A stretch of DNA of 64,000 bases from Hymenobacter ruricola (GCF_015694525.1 NZ_JADQDM010000004.1:248001-312000); one strand, 5' to 3'; counted from the first letter of the stretch, positions 28,110-36,475 are shown. A program made the numbers and translations. Notes: generated by a model not told the origin, from the letters alone.

Positions 28110-28685
28110 ATGATTCCCTTAATCACCCACACGCCGCGCCTGCTCATCCTGGCCGCCAGCCGGGCCCTGCTCACGGCCGAGCTCCACAAACCGCATTATT
28201 TCCCGGTGCTCCTCGGCGCCGCCCTGCCCGAAGACTGGCCCCCCGGCGAGTACGACCGCCCGGCCATGGAGTTCTTTCTGGAGCAACTCACGGCTGGCGG
28301 ACGCACCGCCGCCGGCTGGTACGGCTGGTACGCCCTGCGCAAAGCCGAGGGCGACACGCCCCGCACCCTCATCGGCAGCGGTGGCTTCATGGGCCCGCCC
28401 GACGCGGCGGGCACGGCGGAAATCGGCTACTCCATTTCCAGCGACTGGCGCCGGCAGGGCCTGGCCACCGAGTTGGTGGGCGGCCTGGTGGCGCAGGCCG
28501 CGGCCACGGGCATGGTGCGCCAGCTGGTGGCCCACACCGAGCCCGGCAACGCGGGCTCGCAGGAGGTGTTGCTGCGCAACGGCTTCGTGGCCGCCGGCAC
28601 GGCCGACGACGGCCGCCTGCGCTTCGAGCGGGCCGTGGAGCCGCTGGTGGCCGAAAATGAGGCCCCGGCCCCCCTGGAACGCTAG
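28110..28685 (+). CDS. GNAT family N-acetyltransferase (RimJ/RimL-like)
   Basis: The 191-residue product is a GNAT acetyltransferase. It starts TPRLLILAASRALLTAEL, as in RimJ/RimL-type enzymes. The acetyl-CoA-binding motif is WRRQGLATELVGGLV (Q/RxxGxG/A-like), followed by VAHTEPGNAGSQEVLLRNGF, the typical end of the fold. The acceptor substrate is unknown. The frame is open from 27669, but the homology begins at the ATG at 28110. Confidence 0.88.
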   Translation: MIPLITHTPRLLILAASRALLTAELHKPHYFPVLLGAALPEDWPPGEYDRPAMEFFLEQLTAGGRTAAGWYGWYALRKAEGDTPRTLIGSGGFMGPPDAAGTAEIGYSISSDWRRQGLATELVGGLVAQAAATGMVRQLVAHTEPGNAGSQEVLLRNGFVAAGTADDGRLRFERAVEPLVAENEAPAPLER

Positions 28686-28696
28686 CGGCCGTGGCC

Positions 28697-28704
28697 TACA
28701 TTTG
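28697..28704 (+). promoter_or_regulatory. candidate -7 promoter box
   Basis: TACATTTG fits TAnnTTTG and lies 34 bases before the lipoprotein ATG at 28739, just after the acetyltransferase stop. Confidence 0.5.
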
Positions 28705-28738
28705 CCGCATCCCTGGCCCTGAATTGCTCCGCGCTTCC

Positions 28739-29368
28739 ATGAAAAAAGCTTTGCTGAAATACGGTTTCTTCGCGCTGCTGCTGGCCCCGCTGGGCTGCAA
28801 AACCAGCAGCCCCGCCGCCACCCAGGCCCCCGCCGCAACCTGGACGCCCCAGAAAGCCGACAAGTGGTTTCGGAGCCGCGTGTGGGCCAATGGGCTGAAG
28901 CTGAACGTGCAGGAATCGGTGAACAAAGTCGAATTTGCCAAGCAGTACACCGCCAACAAAGCGGCCTGGGACAAAGCCTTTGCCTACTTCCGCGACACCA
29001 ATTTGGAGGAGCTGCCCGTGGGCAAGTACCCGATTGACGCCGACAACGTGACTGCCGCCGTGACGGACAACCCCACCAAGGAATACGCCGACACCAAGTG
29101 GGAGTCGCACCGCAAGTTCATCGACATGCAGTGCGTGGTGCGCGGCGCCGAGAAAATGGGCCAGGTGCCCATCGACCAAGCCACCGTCACCAAGCCCTAC
29201 GACGACGCCCGCGACGTGGCCAACTACTCGGCCGAGGGCCCGCAGTACGAAGCCCGGCCCGGCACCATCTTCATCTTCTTCCCGCAAGACGTGCACCGGC
29301 CCAACATCAAGGCCGAAGGCGTCGACCGAGACAAGAAGGTGGTGGTAAAGGTGCGCGTGGCGCAATAG
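28739..29368 (+). CDS. YhcH/YjgK/YiaL family lipoprotein
   Basis: The 209-residue protein has a lipoprotein signal (MKKALLKYGFFALLLAPLGC). A YhcH/YjgK/YiaL (DUF386) cupin domain follows from about residue 70. Motifs are LPVGKYPIDADNVTAAV, WESHRKFIDMQCVV, a GTIFIFFPQDVHRPNI metal-site region and VKVRVA at the end. Family members bind a metal and act on sugar derivatives, for example in sialic-acid metabolism. Export as a lipoprotein is less usual and suggests a periplasmic role. The start at 28739 is set by the signal peptide. Confidence 0.88.
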   Translation: MKKALLKYGFFALLLAPLGCKTSSPAATQAPAATWTPQKADKWFRSRVWANGLKLNVQESVNKVEFAKQYTANKAAWDKAFAYFRDTNLEELPVGKYPIDADNVTAAVTDNPTKEYADTKWESHRKFIDMQCVVRGAEKMGQVPIDQATVTKPYDDARDVANYSAEGPQYEARPGTIFIFFPQDVHRPNIKAEGVDRDKKVVVKVRVAQ

Positions 29369-29406
29369 GCGCGCCGCTTGGTGGCTGAAGCCAGAGTAGA
29401 ACAAAC

Positions 29407-29508
29407 CAGAACGGTCATGCAGAGCGTCAGCGAAGCATCTTTACCGAGGAAGTAATTGATTACTCTCGTGGTAAAGATGCTTCGCTGACGCTCTGCATGA
29501 CCGTTCTG
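29407..29508. repeat. long palindromic intergenic element, copy a
   Basis: The 39-bp arms (29407-29445 and 29470-29508) are perfect reverse complements with a 24-base loop. The core is CATGCAGAGCGTCAGCGAAG, then CATCTTTACC. It fills most of the gap between convergent genes. Confidence 0.9.
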
Positions 29509-29522
29509 TTCGCCCACCCACT

Positions 29523-30149
29523 CTAAGAAATAATAACCTCGACCCGCCGGTTCTGCTGGCGGCCTTCGGGGTTGTCGTGGCCGTCGGGCTGGGTGTTGGG
29601 GGCCACGGGGTTGGCTTCGCCGTAGCCTTTGACCTGGGTTTGACCGGCGGCGCCGGGCGTGTGGGTGCTGAGCCAGTCGGCAATGGCCTGGGCGCGCTGC
29701 TCCGACAGCTTCAGGTTGTAGGCGTCGTCGCCCTTGGCGTCGGTGTAGCCGTTGATGAGCACCCGGCTTTTAGCGGCTTGCTGCACCACCTGGGCCAGCT
29801 TCTCCAGTGTGGGCTGGGCCTCCGGCTTCAGGTCGGCTTTGTCGAAATCGAACAGCACGTCGGCGCTGAAATTGATGACCAGGCCCGCCGCCGTCTGCTT
29901 GCCGCCCAGGTCGCTGATGAGGCCGTTGAGGTCGCTCACCGAGCCGGTGAGTCGCTGGCCCTGGTCGAGCGGCGGCCGCGCCGCGGTGGGTGCGGCCGTG
30001 CCTGGGGCTTGCGGCGGCGCGGCCGGCCGGCCGGTGGCGCTGCTGAGGTGCTGGCCGGCGTCAGGCGTTTGCGATGTAGGCTGCTGTTCGGAGCAGGCGG
30101 CGGCTAACAATGCCAGCAACAGGCCAGCGGCGTGGCGTGGGCGGTTCAT
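29523..30149 (-). CDS. OmpA family lipoprotein
   Basis: The 208-residue product has a lipoprotein signal (lipobox LLAAAC, Cys at about 19) and a Pro/Ala-rich linker. An OmpA domain occupies about residues 90-205: ADVLFDFDKADLKPEAQPTL, INGYTDAKGDDAYN, LSEQRAQAIADWL and the closing NRRVEVIIS. It binds peptidoglycan through the conserved Asp/Arg pair and tethers the outer membrane to the wall, like Pal. The ATG overlaps the stop of the upstream lipoprotein gene by 4 bases, so the two are coupled. Confidence 0.93.
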   Translation of the reverse strand: MNRPRHAAGLLLALLAAACSEQQPTSQTPDAGQHLSSATGRPAAPPQAPGTAAPTAARPPLDQGQRLTGSVSDLNGLISDLGGKQTAAGLVINFSADVLFDFDKADLKPEAQPTLEKLAQVVQQAAKSRVLINGYTDAKGDDAYNLKLSEQRAQAIADWLSTHTPGAAGQTQVKGYGEANPVAPNTQPDGHDNPEGRQQNRRVEVIIS

Positions 30150-30715
30150 CGCTGCACGGCCACGCCGTCGAAAGAGCCCACTTCCGGAATCGTCAGCGAG
30201 ATGGTTTGGCTGGTGGCGGGCGGCGCCGGAAACTTCACGGTGGCGATGGACGGACTGTTTTGACTGAGTTCAATTCGCAGCTCTTTGGTGTTGGAGTAGA
30301 GCGGCGTGGCCATGTAGCTGCCTTCCTGGTCTTTCAGCACGCCGTATTTCTTGGAAGTGGCGTCGTCGATGTAATTAATCTGGTCAATCTTTTCGTAGAG
30401 CGTCGGCGTGTTGTCGATGCCCGGGTTGAGGCTGTACTGCAACTCCACAGTCAGGATGTCGCCGCGCACCAAGGCCTTCGTGAGGGCCACCTGCGTGCCC
30501 TTGGGGCCAGGCTGGGTGTCGAGGGCGGGCTTGGTGGGCGCGGCGGGGGCGGTTTCGGCCCGGGTCACGCCGGTTTCGGCCGGGGCCGTGGCCGCGGGGG
30601 CCGGCGCGGTGGCGGGTGCCGAGGCCACGGGTGCGGTGGTTTCGTCGGCCGGTTTCTGGCCGCAGCCGGCCAGGCCAAGCAGCGCGGCGCTCAACACAAT
30701 GAGGGACTTGTTCAT
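30146..30715 (-). CDS. lipoprotein, unknown function
   Basis: The 189-residue protein has a lipoprotein signal (MNKSLIVLSAALLGLAGC) and a low-complexity Ala/Pro/Thr linker (to about residue 65). A beta-rich C-terminal domain follows with VELQYSLNPGIDNTP, IDQINYIDDATSKKYGVLKD and the final ISLTIPEVGSFDGVAV. I do not recognise the domain. The ATGA overlap with the OmpA lipoprotein suggests a shared cell-envelope role. I use the ATG at 30715; an ATG 12 bases upstream is possible. Confidence 0.75.
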   Translation of the reverse strand: MNKSLIVLSAALLGLAGCGQKPADETTAPVASAPATAPAPAATAPAETGVTRAETAPAAPTKPALDTQPGPKGTQVALTKALVRGDILTVELQYSLNPGIDNTPTLYEKIDQINYIDDATSKKYGVLKDQEGSYMATPLYSNTKELRIELSQNSPSIATVKFPAPPATSQTISLTIPEVGSFDGVAVQR

Positions 30716-30883
30716 AAAGCTTGTCAATGGTTAGGCTCGGTGATACGCGCCCGGCCGCGGGCAAGTTTATCCCCAAGCCGCCGGGCGCGCCAAACGCTCC
30801 CGGGGCCGGGCCATAGCCAAACCAGTACCGGGGCCGTACAAGGCGCAAGATTCCCTTCTTCCACTTCTCTTCTCCGCTCTGCT

Positions 30884-32155
30884 ATGACCAAACTGCTGTT
30901 TCTCGTCTTCTTATTTGTGTCGGCCGGGCTGGGCCTGCCCGCGGCCGCGCAAACCGGCACCGCCGACGTGCCCCCGCGGCCCAAGCCCTTCCATTTCATC
31001 AACGACGAGGCCAACCTCATGGCTCCCGCCGATGCCAAAAAGCTGGACAACGGCCTGCGTCGCTACGCCGACAACAACGGCACCCAGGTCGTCGTCGTGA
31101 CCGTGCCCTCCCTCGGCGGGCGCGACGTGGCCGACTACGCCCGGGCCATCGGCACGGCCTGGGGCGTGGGCCAGCGCGACAAAAACAACGGCGTGGTGGT
31201 CCTCATCAGCTCGCAGGACCGCAAAGTCAGCATCCAGCCCGGCAGCGGCCTGCAAAGCATTATCACGCCGCAGGTTACCCAGCAGGTTATCGGCCAGATG
31301 GGCCCCAGCTTCAAGCAGGGTAACTATTTTGCCGGCCTCCGCACCGGCCTGAATACCCTGATGGCCGCCGCCGACCCCAACGCCGCCACCCGTCAGCAGG
31401 CCGGCAGCGCCGCCACCAGTCCCGCTGCCACCAGCCCCGCTGCCACCAGCCCCGACCTAACCACCCAAAGCAACCTCTCGCAGGACCCCGCCCCGGCGCC
31501 GGTCGCCGACCCCGTGCTGGCCGCGCCGCCGGCCGAGCCGGCTTCCTCGGGCCCCGGCATGGGCACGCTGCTCATTGGGGCACTGGTCATTGGCGGCGTG
31601 CTGTGGTTTTTGGTGAAGATGTTCCGCGGCCGCAGCGCCGCCAATGCGGCCAGCAACGGCCCGTCGGGCTCCGCGCCCGACTTCCTGCCGAACCGCGGCC
31701 CGGCCGGCAACTACAACCAGGGCGGCGGCTACGGCCCGGGCTACGGCGCGCCCAACCAGGGCGGAGGGGGCATGGGCGTGGGCGGCATGCTGGCTACCGG
31801 TGCCGCCGCCGCCGCGGGCGCCTACCTCGGCAACCGCATGGCGTCGGGCCACGACACGTCGGGCAATAACTACGCCGGCGACGGCAACAATACCAGTTTC
31901 AACACGGGCGCTGCCGGGGCGGGTGCTGCCGGCCTGGGCGCCGCTGGTGCAGGCAGCGACTACTTCGCAAACCGCGACGGCGGCGCGGCCGACAATTCTT
32001 CCGCCCCCGACTATTTTTCCGACGCCAACACGGCCTCCGATAACTCGTCGGACTACTTCTCCTCCGACGATAATTCCTCCTACGACGACAACTCTTCCGG
32101 CGACACCGGCGGGGGCGGCTTCGACAGCGGCAACGATAACAGCGGCTCGTGGTAA
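30884..32155 (+). CDS. TPM domain protein (YgcG family)
   Basis: From the ATG at 30884 the 423-residue product has a signal peptide (MTKLLFLVFLFVSAGLGLPA, then AAAQ). A TPM domain (about residues 38-165) contains FINDEANLMAPADAKKLDN, VVVVTVPSLGGRDV, DKNNGVVVLIS and VSIQPGSGLQ. A linker with TSPAA repeats, one membrane span (about 225-246) and a long Gly/Asn/Ser/Asp-rich tail that ends GGGGFDSGNDNSGSW follow, the usual YgcG finish. The fold is found in phosphatases and photosystem repair factors. The frame is open from 30110 but not coding there. Confidence 0.9.
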   Translation: MTKLLFLVFLFVSAGLGLPAAAQTGTADVPPRPKPFHFINDEANLMAPADAKKLDNGLRRYADNNGTQVVVVTVPSLGGRDVADYARAIGTAWGVGQRDKNNGVVVLISSQDRKVSIQPGSGLQSIITPQVTQQVIGQMGPSFKQGNYFAGLRTGLNTLMAAADPNAATRQQAGSAATSPAATSPAATSPDLTTQSNLSQDPAPAPVADPVLAAPPAEPASSGPGMGTLLIGALVIGGVLWFLVKMFRGRSAANAASNGPSGSAPDFLPNRGPAGNYNQGGGYGPGYGAPNQGGGGMGVGGMLATGAAAAAGAYLGNRMASGHDTSGNNYAGDGNNTSFNTGAAGAGAAGLGAAGAGSDYFANRDGGAADNSSAPDYFSDANTASDNSSDYFSSDDNSSYDDNSSGDTGGGGFDSGNDNSGSW

Positions 32156-32180
32156 GTAGCTGGCATTGCTTGTAACACTC

Positions 32181-32217
32181 AAAAAAGCCCCAATGCAAAG
32201 TGCGTTAGGGCTTTTTT
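32181..32217. terminator. intrinsic terminator after the TPM gene
   Basis: AAAAAAGCCCCAA pairs with TTAGGGCTTTTTT with one mismatch, followed by further T. Confidence 0.85.
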
Positions 32218-32320
32218 ATGCAAAAACCGCCGACTGAGAATGTCAGGGAGGCGCGCAGTAAATAAGTAAATCGGCAAAGCGCTATACCTTTCGGCCGTAT
32301 TCACCTTCACTTTTTCGGCG

Positions 32321-32683
32321 ATGTTTCAAGGTTTGCGCACGGTGGTGTATCCGGCGGGGGATTTGGCAGAGGCTACGGCCTGGTACAGCCGCGTTCTGGA
32401 ACAGGGGCCGTATTTCAACGAGCCATTTTACGTAGGCTTCAACGTGGGCGGCTACGAGCTGGGCCTGGTGCCCGATGGCACCCCCGACGGGCCCGTCGGC
32501 GCCACCACCTACTGGGGCGTGCCCGATGCCGCCGCGGCCCACACGCGTCTGCTGGCGCTGGGCGCGCAACCCCACGAAGCCGTGCACGATGTAGGCAGCG
32601 GCATTCTGGTGGGCACCGTGCTCGACCCGTTTGGCAACCTGCTGGGGGTCATCCAAAACCCGCACTTCGCGCTGCCGGCGTAG
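32321..32683 (+). CDS. VOC family (glyoxalase-like) protein
   Basis: This 120-residue protein is a one-domain VOC fold. It opens MFQGLRTVVYPAGDLAEATAW with the usual AWYSRVLEQGPYF pattern. It has VGFNVGGYELGLVPD, then VPDAAAAHTRLLALGA and closes with GTVLDPFGNLLGVIQNP. This is the order of one glyoxalase half-domain. The metal ligands are not obvious, and the substrate is unknown. Confidence 0.9.
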   Translation: MFQGLRTVVYPAGDLAEATAWYSRVLEQGPYFNEPFYVGFNVGGYELGLVPDGTPDGPVGATTYWGVPDAAAAHTRLLALGAQPHEAVHDVGSGILVGTVLDPFGNLLGVIQNPHFALPA

Positions 32684-32734
32684 GGCCGCACGCGCTGCAC
32701 ATCCTTTTCCGGGCCGATGAGCCCGTTGTTTTCC

Positions 32735-33286
32735 ATGCCTGAAAATACTTCCCTGCTGGCCGTGCCGGTGCTCGAAACCAGCCGCCTGCGCCTGCGCGGC
32801 TTCCGCGCCGATGACTTTGATAACTGGTTCGCCATGAGCCGGTCAATTGACTATCACCGCTACTTCACGCCCGAGCCCATGCCCGCCGAGGAAGTGTGGA
32901 AGCTGCTGCTGCGCAGCGCCGGCCACTGGGCCGTGATGGGCTACGGCTTCTGGGCGGTGGAGGAAAAGGCCAGCGGGCGCTTCGTGGGCGGCATCGGCTT
33001 CCTCAACCTCAAGCGCGCCCTCGACCCGCCCCTGGGCGAGGCCCCGGAAATCGGCTGGGTGCTCGACCCCGCCATCCACGGCCTGGGCTACGCCACCGAA
33101 GGCGTGGCGGCCGCCCTGGCCTGGGGCGAGCAGCATTTTGGGCCGGTGCGCACCGTCTGCATCATCCACCCCGACAACGTGCCCTCGTTGAAAGTGGCGG
33201 CCAAGTTTGGCTACCGCGAATACGCCCGCACCACCTACCACGAGCAGCCCATCGTGCTGCTGGAGCGGCCCGGACAGCCCGCCTAG
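32735..33286 (+). CDS. GNAT family N-acetyltransferase (RimJ/RimL-like)
   Basis: The product of about 183 residues matches RimJ/RimL-like acetyltransferases. The order is TSRLRLRGFRADDFDNWF, an aromatic mid-region (AVMGYGFWAVEEKASGRF), GIGFLNLKR, EIGWVLDPAIHGLGYATEG (acetyl-CoA loop) and IHPDNVPSLKVAAKFGYRE. An ATG 18 bases earlier (32717) is also possible. It is independent of the acetyltransferase at 28110. Its stop shares CTAG with the convergent HXXEE gene. Confidence 0.88.
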   Translation: MPENTSLLAVPVLETSRLRLRGFRADDFDNWFAMSRSIDYHRYFTPEPMPAEEVWKLLLRSAGHWAVMGYGFWAVEEKASGRFVGGIGFLNLKRALDPPLGEAPEIGWVLDPAIHGLGYATEGVAAALAWGEQHFGPVRTVCIIHPDNVPSLKVAAKFGYREYARTTYHEQPIVLLERPGQPA

Positions 33287-33948
33287 GCCGCGGGCGCCCG
33301 CCGGTGCGCCTGCAGCAGCCGAATGATGGCGTAGATGCCGGGCAGCATGGGCAGGGCCGCCGTCCACATCCCGGCAAAATAGTAGCGCCCGGTGGTGTGG
33401 AAGTAATAATTGGGCATGTTGGCCACCAGGCGGCCGTTGGCCACCACCGCCGAAACGGCCCGGGCCAGCTCCGGCGCAATGGCAGGCTTAAGAACCGGGA
33501 AAATGAAGTGCGTGAACTCCGCCACGCCCGGCCCGATGAAGATGAACCACGCCAGAAAGCCCGCCAGCGGCACGCGGTAGTACAAGCCCAGCGCGGTGAG
33601 GGCGTAAAGCGTCGGCCCGAAAAACGCGAACACCAGCAGAAAGCCGCGCTCCGTCCAGCTGATGTTGAACAAGCGGCTCATGGCCGGCCCAAAGCCGGTG
33701 AGGTATTCTTCCGTCATGTGAATTTCGAGCGCGGCCACCGTCAGCAGAAACAGCGGCAGAATGAGGGCCGGGTCGGTGGGGCGGGCCAGGTAGGTGCGGC
33801 GCCACAGCACCAGCGCCACCAGCCCCGAGCCGCCCACTATCAGCACCGGCGGCAGCCCAATGGCGCGGTAGCCCGCGGCCATGGCCACCACCAAAAAAGC
33901 CACTGCGCCGGCAAAGCTGGCCCATTGCGTTGTGTTAGAAATTGTCAT
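33283..33948 (-). CDS. HXXEE domain membrane protein
   Basis: The 221-residue membrane protein has six or so hydrophobic spans. The family-defining HxxEE motif is seen as EIHMTEEYL (H77, E80, E81), with HFIFP and NMPNYYFHTTGRYYF further on. The function is unknown; the motif could bind a metal. It lies downstream of, and on the same strand as, a TetR regulator. A TAACCA-N2-TGGTTA palindrome 18 bases before its ATG is matched by one in front of the TetR gene, so this is probably the regulator's target. Confidence 0.85.
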   Translation of the reverse strand: MTISNTTQWASFAGAVAFLVVAMAAGYRAIGLPPVLIVGGSGLVALVLWRRTYLARPTDPALILPLFLLTVAALEIHMTEEYLTGFGPAMSRLFNISWTERGFLLVFAFFGPTLYALTALGLYYRVPLAGFLAWFIFIGPGVAEFTHFIFPVLKPAIAPELARAVSAVVANGRLVANMPNYYFHTTGRYYFAGMWTAALPMLPGIYAIIRLLQAHRRAPAA

Positions 33949-33965
33949 AAAATGAAATGCTAAAC

Positions 33966-33979
33966 TAACCAGTTGGTTA
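33966..33979. promoter_or_regulatory. putative TetR operator upstream of the HXXEE gene
   Basis: TAACCAGTTGGTTA is a 14-bp palindrome, TAACCA-N2-TGGTTA. The same pattern occurs upstream of the tetR gene at 34605. It lies between the tetR stop and the HXXEE ATG. Confidence 0.8.
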
Positions 33980-33997
33980 ATTAGTGAGCAAAAAAAG

Positions 33998-34600
33998 CTA
34001 GAGTTGTTGCAACAGCATTTGTGTGATAAGAAGCTGGCGTTCTTTTAGAAAGCTGCGGTACTGAGCTTCCGTCTTGTGCATGATGCGGCGGAGCAGGGGC
34101 TGGGCCAGCACCGGATACACACACAGCGCCACTATGTTGGCAAACAGGTGCTCGGCGGCGTTGGGCGCCTGGTGCCGGGGGTGGCCGGTGGCGGCCAGCT
34201 GCTGCCGGAAGGCCGGCCAATCGACCAACGCCTGCTGGCCAAACTGCGCGGTGAGGCGCTCCGGGTGCTGCTGCAGCTCGTGCACGATGAACGCGGCGAG
34301 GGCCGGGTTTTCGGCCAAGGCGTCGGTGGTGTACGCCACGTACTGCGCTATTTTCTCGGGCAGCGGGGCCTCGCCGTTCAATACCGGGGCAATGCCCCCC
34401 AGAAACTGCCCCAGCGCCCCCCGAAACACGGTGTCGAAGAGCTGCTCTTTGCTCTTGAAGTAGTAGTGGAGCATGGCTTTGTTGATACCAGCCAAATCGG
34501 CGATTTCCTGCATGCGGGCGCCGCTCAGCCCTTTTTGGTAGAACACGGTGCTGGCAATGGCCAGGATTCGGTCGCGGGTGGAAGCATCCAGGTTGGGCAT
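33998..34600 (-). CDS. TetR/AcrR family transcriptional regulator
   Basis: The 200-residue product is a TetR-type repressor. The N-terminal helix-turn-helix (residues about 8-55) reads RDRILAIASTVFYQKGLSG, MQEIADLAGINKAMLHYYFKSK and EQLFDTVF, the family's most conserved segment. The C-terminal ligand and dimer domain is variable. I use the ATG at 34600, which places the operator-like palindrome 4 bases upstream of the start. It probably represses itself and the HXXEE membrane gene. The inducer is unknown. Confidence 0.92.
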   Translation of the reverse strand: MPNLDASTRDRILAIASTVFYQKGLSGARMQEIADLAGINKAMLHYYFKSKEQLFDTVFRGALGQFLGGIAPVLNGEAPLPEKIAQYVAYTTDALAENPALAAFIVHELQQHPERLTAQFGQQALVDWPAFRQQLAATGHPRHQAPNAAEHLFANIVALCVYPVLAQPLLRRIMHKTEAQYRSFLKERQLLITQMLLQQL

Positions 34601-34604
34601 CAAC

Positions 34605-34618
34605 TAACCATTTGGTTA
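34605..34618. promoter_or_regulatory. putative TetR operator at the tetR start
   Basis: TAACCATTTGGTTA matches TAACCA-N2-TGGTTA and lies immediately upstream of the tetR start codon, an autoregulatory position. Confidence 0.8.
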
Positions 34619-34710
34619 AGGCAAAAGTAAACGTTTTTGGCCAATGTTGGTTCCGCCGCCGGCCCGGCTGCTGCAAACCACCTGCGCGGGCTGAGCCGAC
34701 TGCCGGCTTT

Positions 34711-34717
34711 TACTTTG
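34711..34717 (+). promoter_or_regulatory. candidate -7 promoter box
   Basis: TACTTTG is a -7 box with one spacer base instead of two. It is 22 bases before the creatininase-like gene. Confidence 0.35.
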
Positions 34718-34739
34718 CCCCAACCAAGCGCCGTTGCTC

Positions 34740-35507
34740 ATGCCCACCCGTCCATACATTCTCGCCGAAACCACCTGGAAAACGGTGCAGGAAAACGCCT
34801 ACCAGGTAGTAGTACTGCCCTGGGGCGCCACCGAGGCCCACAACTACCACCTGCCCTACGCCACCGACAACTACCAGTCGGACTACGTGGCCGCCGAGGC
34901 CGCGCGCCGGGCCTGGGAGCAGGGCGCCAAAGTGGTGGTGCTGCCCTGCGTGCCCTTCGGCGTGAACACCGGCCAGCTCGACATCACGCTCGACATCAAC
35001 ATGAGCCCCAGCACCCAGCTGGCGCTGCTGCGCGACGTGGTGCAGGTGCTGGCCCGCCAGGGCATCCCCAAGCTGGTCATCCTGAACGGGCACGGCGGCA
35101 ACGACTTCCGCCAAATCCTGCGCGAACTGCAAGCCGAATTTCCCACGGTGTTTCTGAGTACGCTCAACTGGTTCCGGGCCGCCGACCGCAACCAGTATTT
35201 CGGCGCGCCCGGCGACCACGCCGACGAACTGGAAACCAGCGTCATGCAGCACATTGCGCCCGAGTTGGTGCGCCCGCTGGTCGAAGCCGGCGACGGCGCC
35301 GCCAAGCAGTTCCGCATCGCGGCCCTGCGCCAGGGCTGGGCCTGGGCCCAACGCGAGTGGAGCCAGGTATCGGCCGACACCGGCGTGGGCAACCCCGCCG
35401 CCGCCACCGCCGAAAAAGGCGCCGCTTTCCTGGAAGCCGTGACCACCAACATCGGCCGGTTTCTGGTGGAGCTGGCCGCCGCCGATCCACAGGATTTGTA
35501 CGAGTAA
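34740..35507 (+). CDS. creatininase family protein
   Basis: This 255-residue protein belongs to the creatininase/creatinine amidohydrolase family of binuclear metal hydrolases. Motifs are LPWGATEAHNYHLPYATDNY (metal-binding E and H, then D), VLNGHGGNDFR written here as VILNGHGGND, and GDHADELETSVM. These provide Glu, His, Asp, His and Glu ligands. Related enzymes open cyclic amides in mycofactocin or formamidopyrimidine pathways, so the real substrate is unknown. The start is the ATG at 34740. A palindromic repeat follows its stop. Confidence 0.92.
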   Translation: MPTRPYILAETTWKTVQENAYQVVVLPWGATEAHNYHLPYATDNYQSDYVAAEAARRAWEQGAKVVVLPCVPFGVNTGQLDITLDINMSPSTQLALLRDVVQVLARQGIPKLVILNGHGGNDFRQILRELQAEFPTVFLSTLNWFRAADRNQYFGAPGDHADELETSVMQHIAPELVRPLVEAGDGAAKQFRIAALRQGWAWAQREWSQVSADTGVGNPAAATAEKGAAFLEAVTTNIGRFLVELAAADPQDLYE

Positions 35508-35510
35508 TAA

Positions 35511-35613
35511 AACGTCATGCCGAGCGCAGCAAAGCATCTTGCCCGCCATTACTGATTCCGACGATTGAGTCAGTATCGAGGTAAAGATGCTTCGCTACGC
35601 TCGGCATGACGTT
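35511..35613. repeat. long palindromic intergenic element, copy b (imperfect)
   Basis: The outer arms AACGTCATGCCGAGCG and CGCTCGGCATGACGTT pair; the inner part pairs with a few mismatches. It belongs to the CATGCCGAGCG subfamily. It lies between co-oriented genes. Confidence 0.85.
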
Positions 35614-35637
35614 CTTTTCGCTAACTAAAATCAACTC

Positions 35638-36276
35638 ATGCTGACTCCATTCGACAGCGTAATCTTTGACCTCGACGGCACGCTTTGGGATGCCTCGGCG
35701 GCCATCACGCGCGCCTTTCAGGCGGCCAAAAACAGCGTCGACTACATCGAAAACGACGTGACGCTGGCCCAGGTGCAGGCCGTGACCGGCCAACCCTACA
35801 CCGTGGTGTACGAGCGCCTGTTCCCGAAGCTGCCCGCCGACAAGCTGGACGAGTACCGCGCCCTCTGCGCCCGCCACGAGCTGGCCGCGGCCGTGGAGCA
35901 CGGCGGCGCGCCTTACCCGGGCCTCGAAGACGCCCTGCGCTACCTGCGCGGCCGTGGCTACCGGCTGTTCATCGTCAGCAACTGCCAGCTGGGCTACGTG
36001 GAGGCGTTTTTCCAGCACAGCGGGCTGGGCGAGTTCTTTGAAGGCCACCAGTGCTTCGGCACCAAGCTGCTGGCCAAAGCCGAAAACATCCGGGAAGTAG
36101 TGGCGCAGTACGGCCTGCAAGCGCCGGTGTACGTGGGCGACACGCCCGGCGACCTTGCCGCCAGCCAGGGCGCGGGCGTGCCGTTCATCTTCGCCACCTA
36201 CGGCTTCGGAACGCTGAGCGAGGCCGAAGCCCCAACGCGCATCAGCCAATTGGCCGACCTGAAAAAGCTGCTCTGA
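35638..36276 (+). CDS. HAD family hydrolase (phosphoglycolate phosphatase-like)
   Basis: The 212-residue protein is a haloacid-dehalogenase phosphatase. Motif I is VIFDLDGTLWD (nucleophile Asp at 12), motif II is FIVSNC, motif III is the lysine in GTKLLAKAENI and motif IV is YVGDTPGD. A helical cap domain lies between motifs I and II (about residues 20-90), as in the phosphoglycolate phosphatase class. The substrate is not known. It has palindromic repeats on both sides. Confidence 0.92.
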   Translation: MLTPFDSVIFDLDGTLWDASAAITRAFQAAKNSVDYIENDVTLAQVQAVTGQPYTVVYERLFPKLPADKLDEYRALCARHELAAAVEHGGAPYPGLEDALRYLRGRGYRLFIVSNCQLGYVEAFFQHSGLGEFFEGHQCFGTKLLAKAENIREVVAQYGLQAPVYVGDTPGDLAASQGAGVPFIFATYGFGTLSEAEAPTRISQLADLKKLL

Positions 36277-36304
36277 AACGCGTCAGAAAGCCCTCGTCAG
36301 AACA

Positions 36305-36395
36305 GTCATGCCGAGCGCAGCGCAGCATCTTTACCGCCACCACTAATTGATGGCGTTGCGCAGTAAAGATAATGCTGCGCTGCGCTCGGCATGAC
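36305..36395. repeat. long palindromic intergenic element, copy c
   Basis: The arms GTCATGCCGAGCGCAGCG (36305-) and CGCTGCGCTCGGCATGAC (to 36395) pair, with a small bulge before the TTTAC end. It is a member of the CATGCCGAGCG subfamily. Confidence 0.85.
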
Positions 36396-36463
36396 GGGCT
36401 GCTTTGTTTACTTCGATTAGCCCTCCGCCTCACGAAGCATGTGGTAAAAAAGGCCACATTTCG

Positions 36464-36470
36464 TACTTTG
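36464..36470 (+). promoter_or_regulatory. -7-like box abutting a start codon
   Basis: TACTTTG (one spacer base) ends 5 bases before the DUF433 ATG at 36476. It suggests a leaderless mRNA. Confidence 0.35.
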
Positions 36471-36475
36471 GTGGC

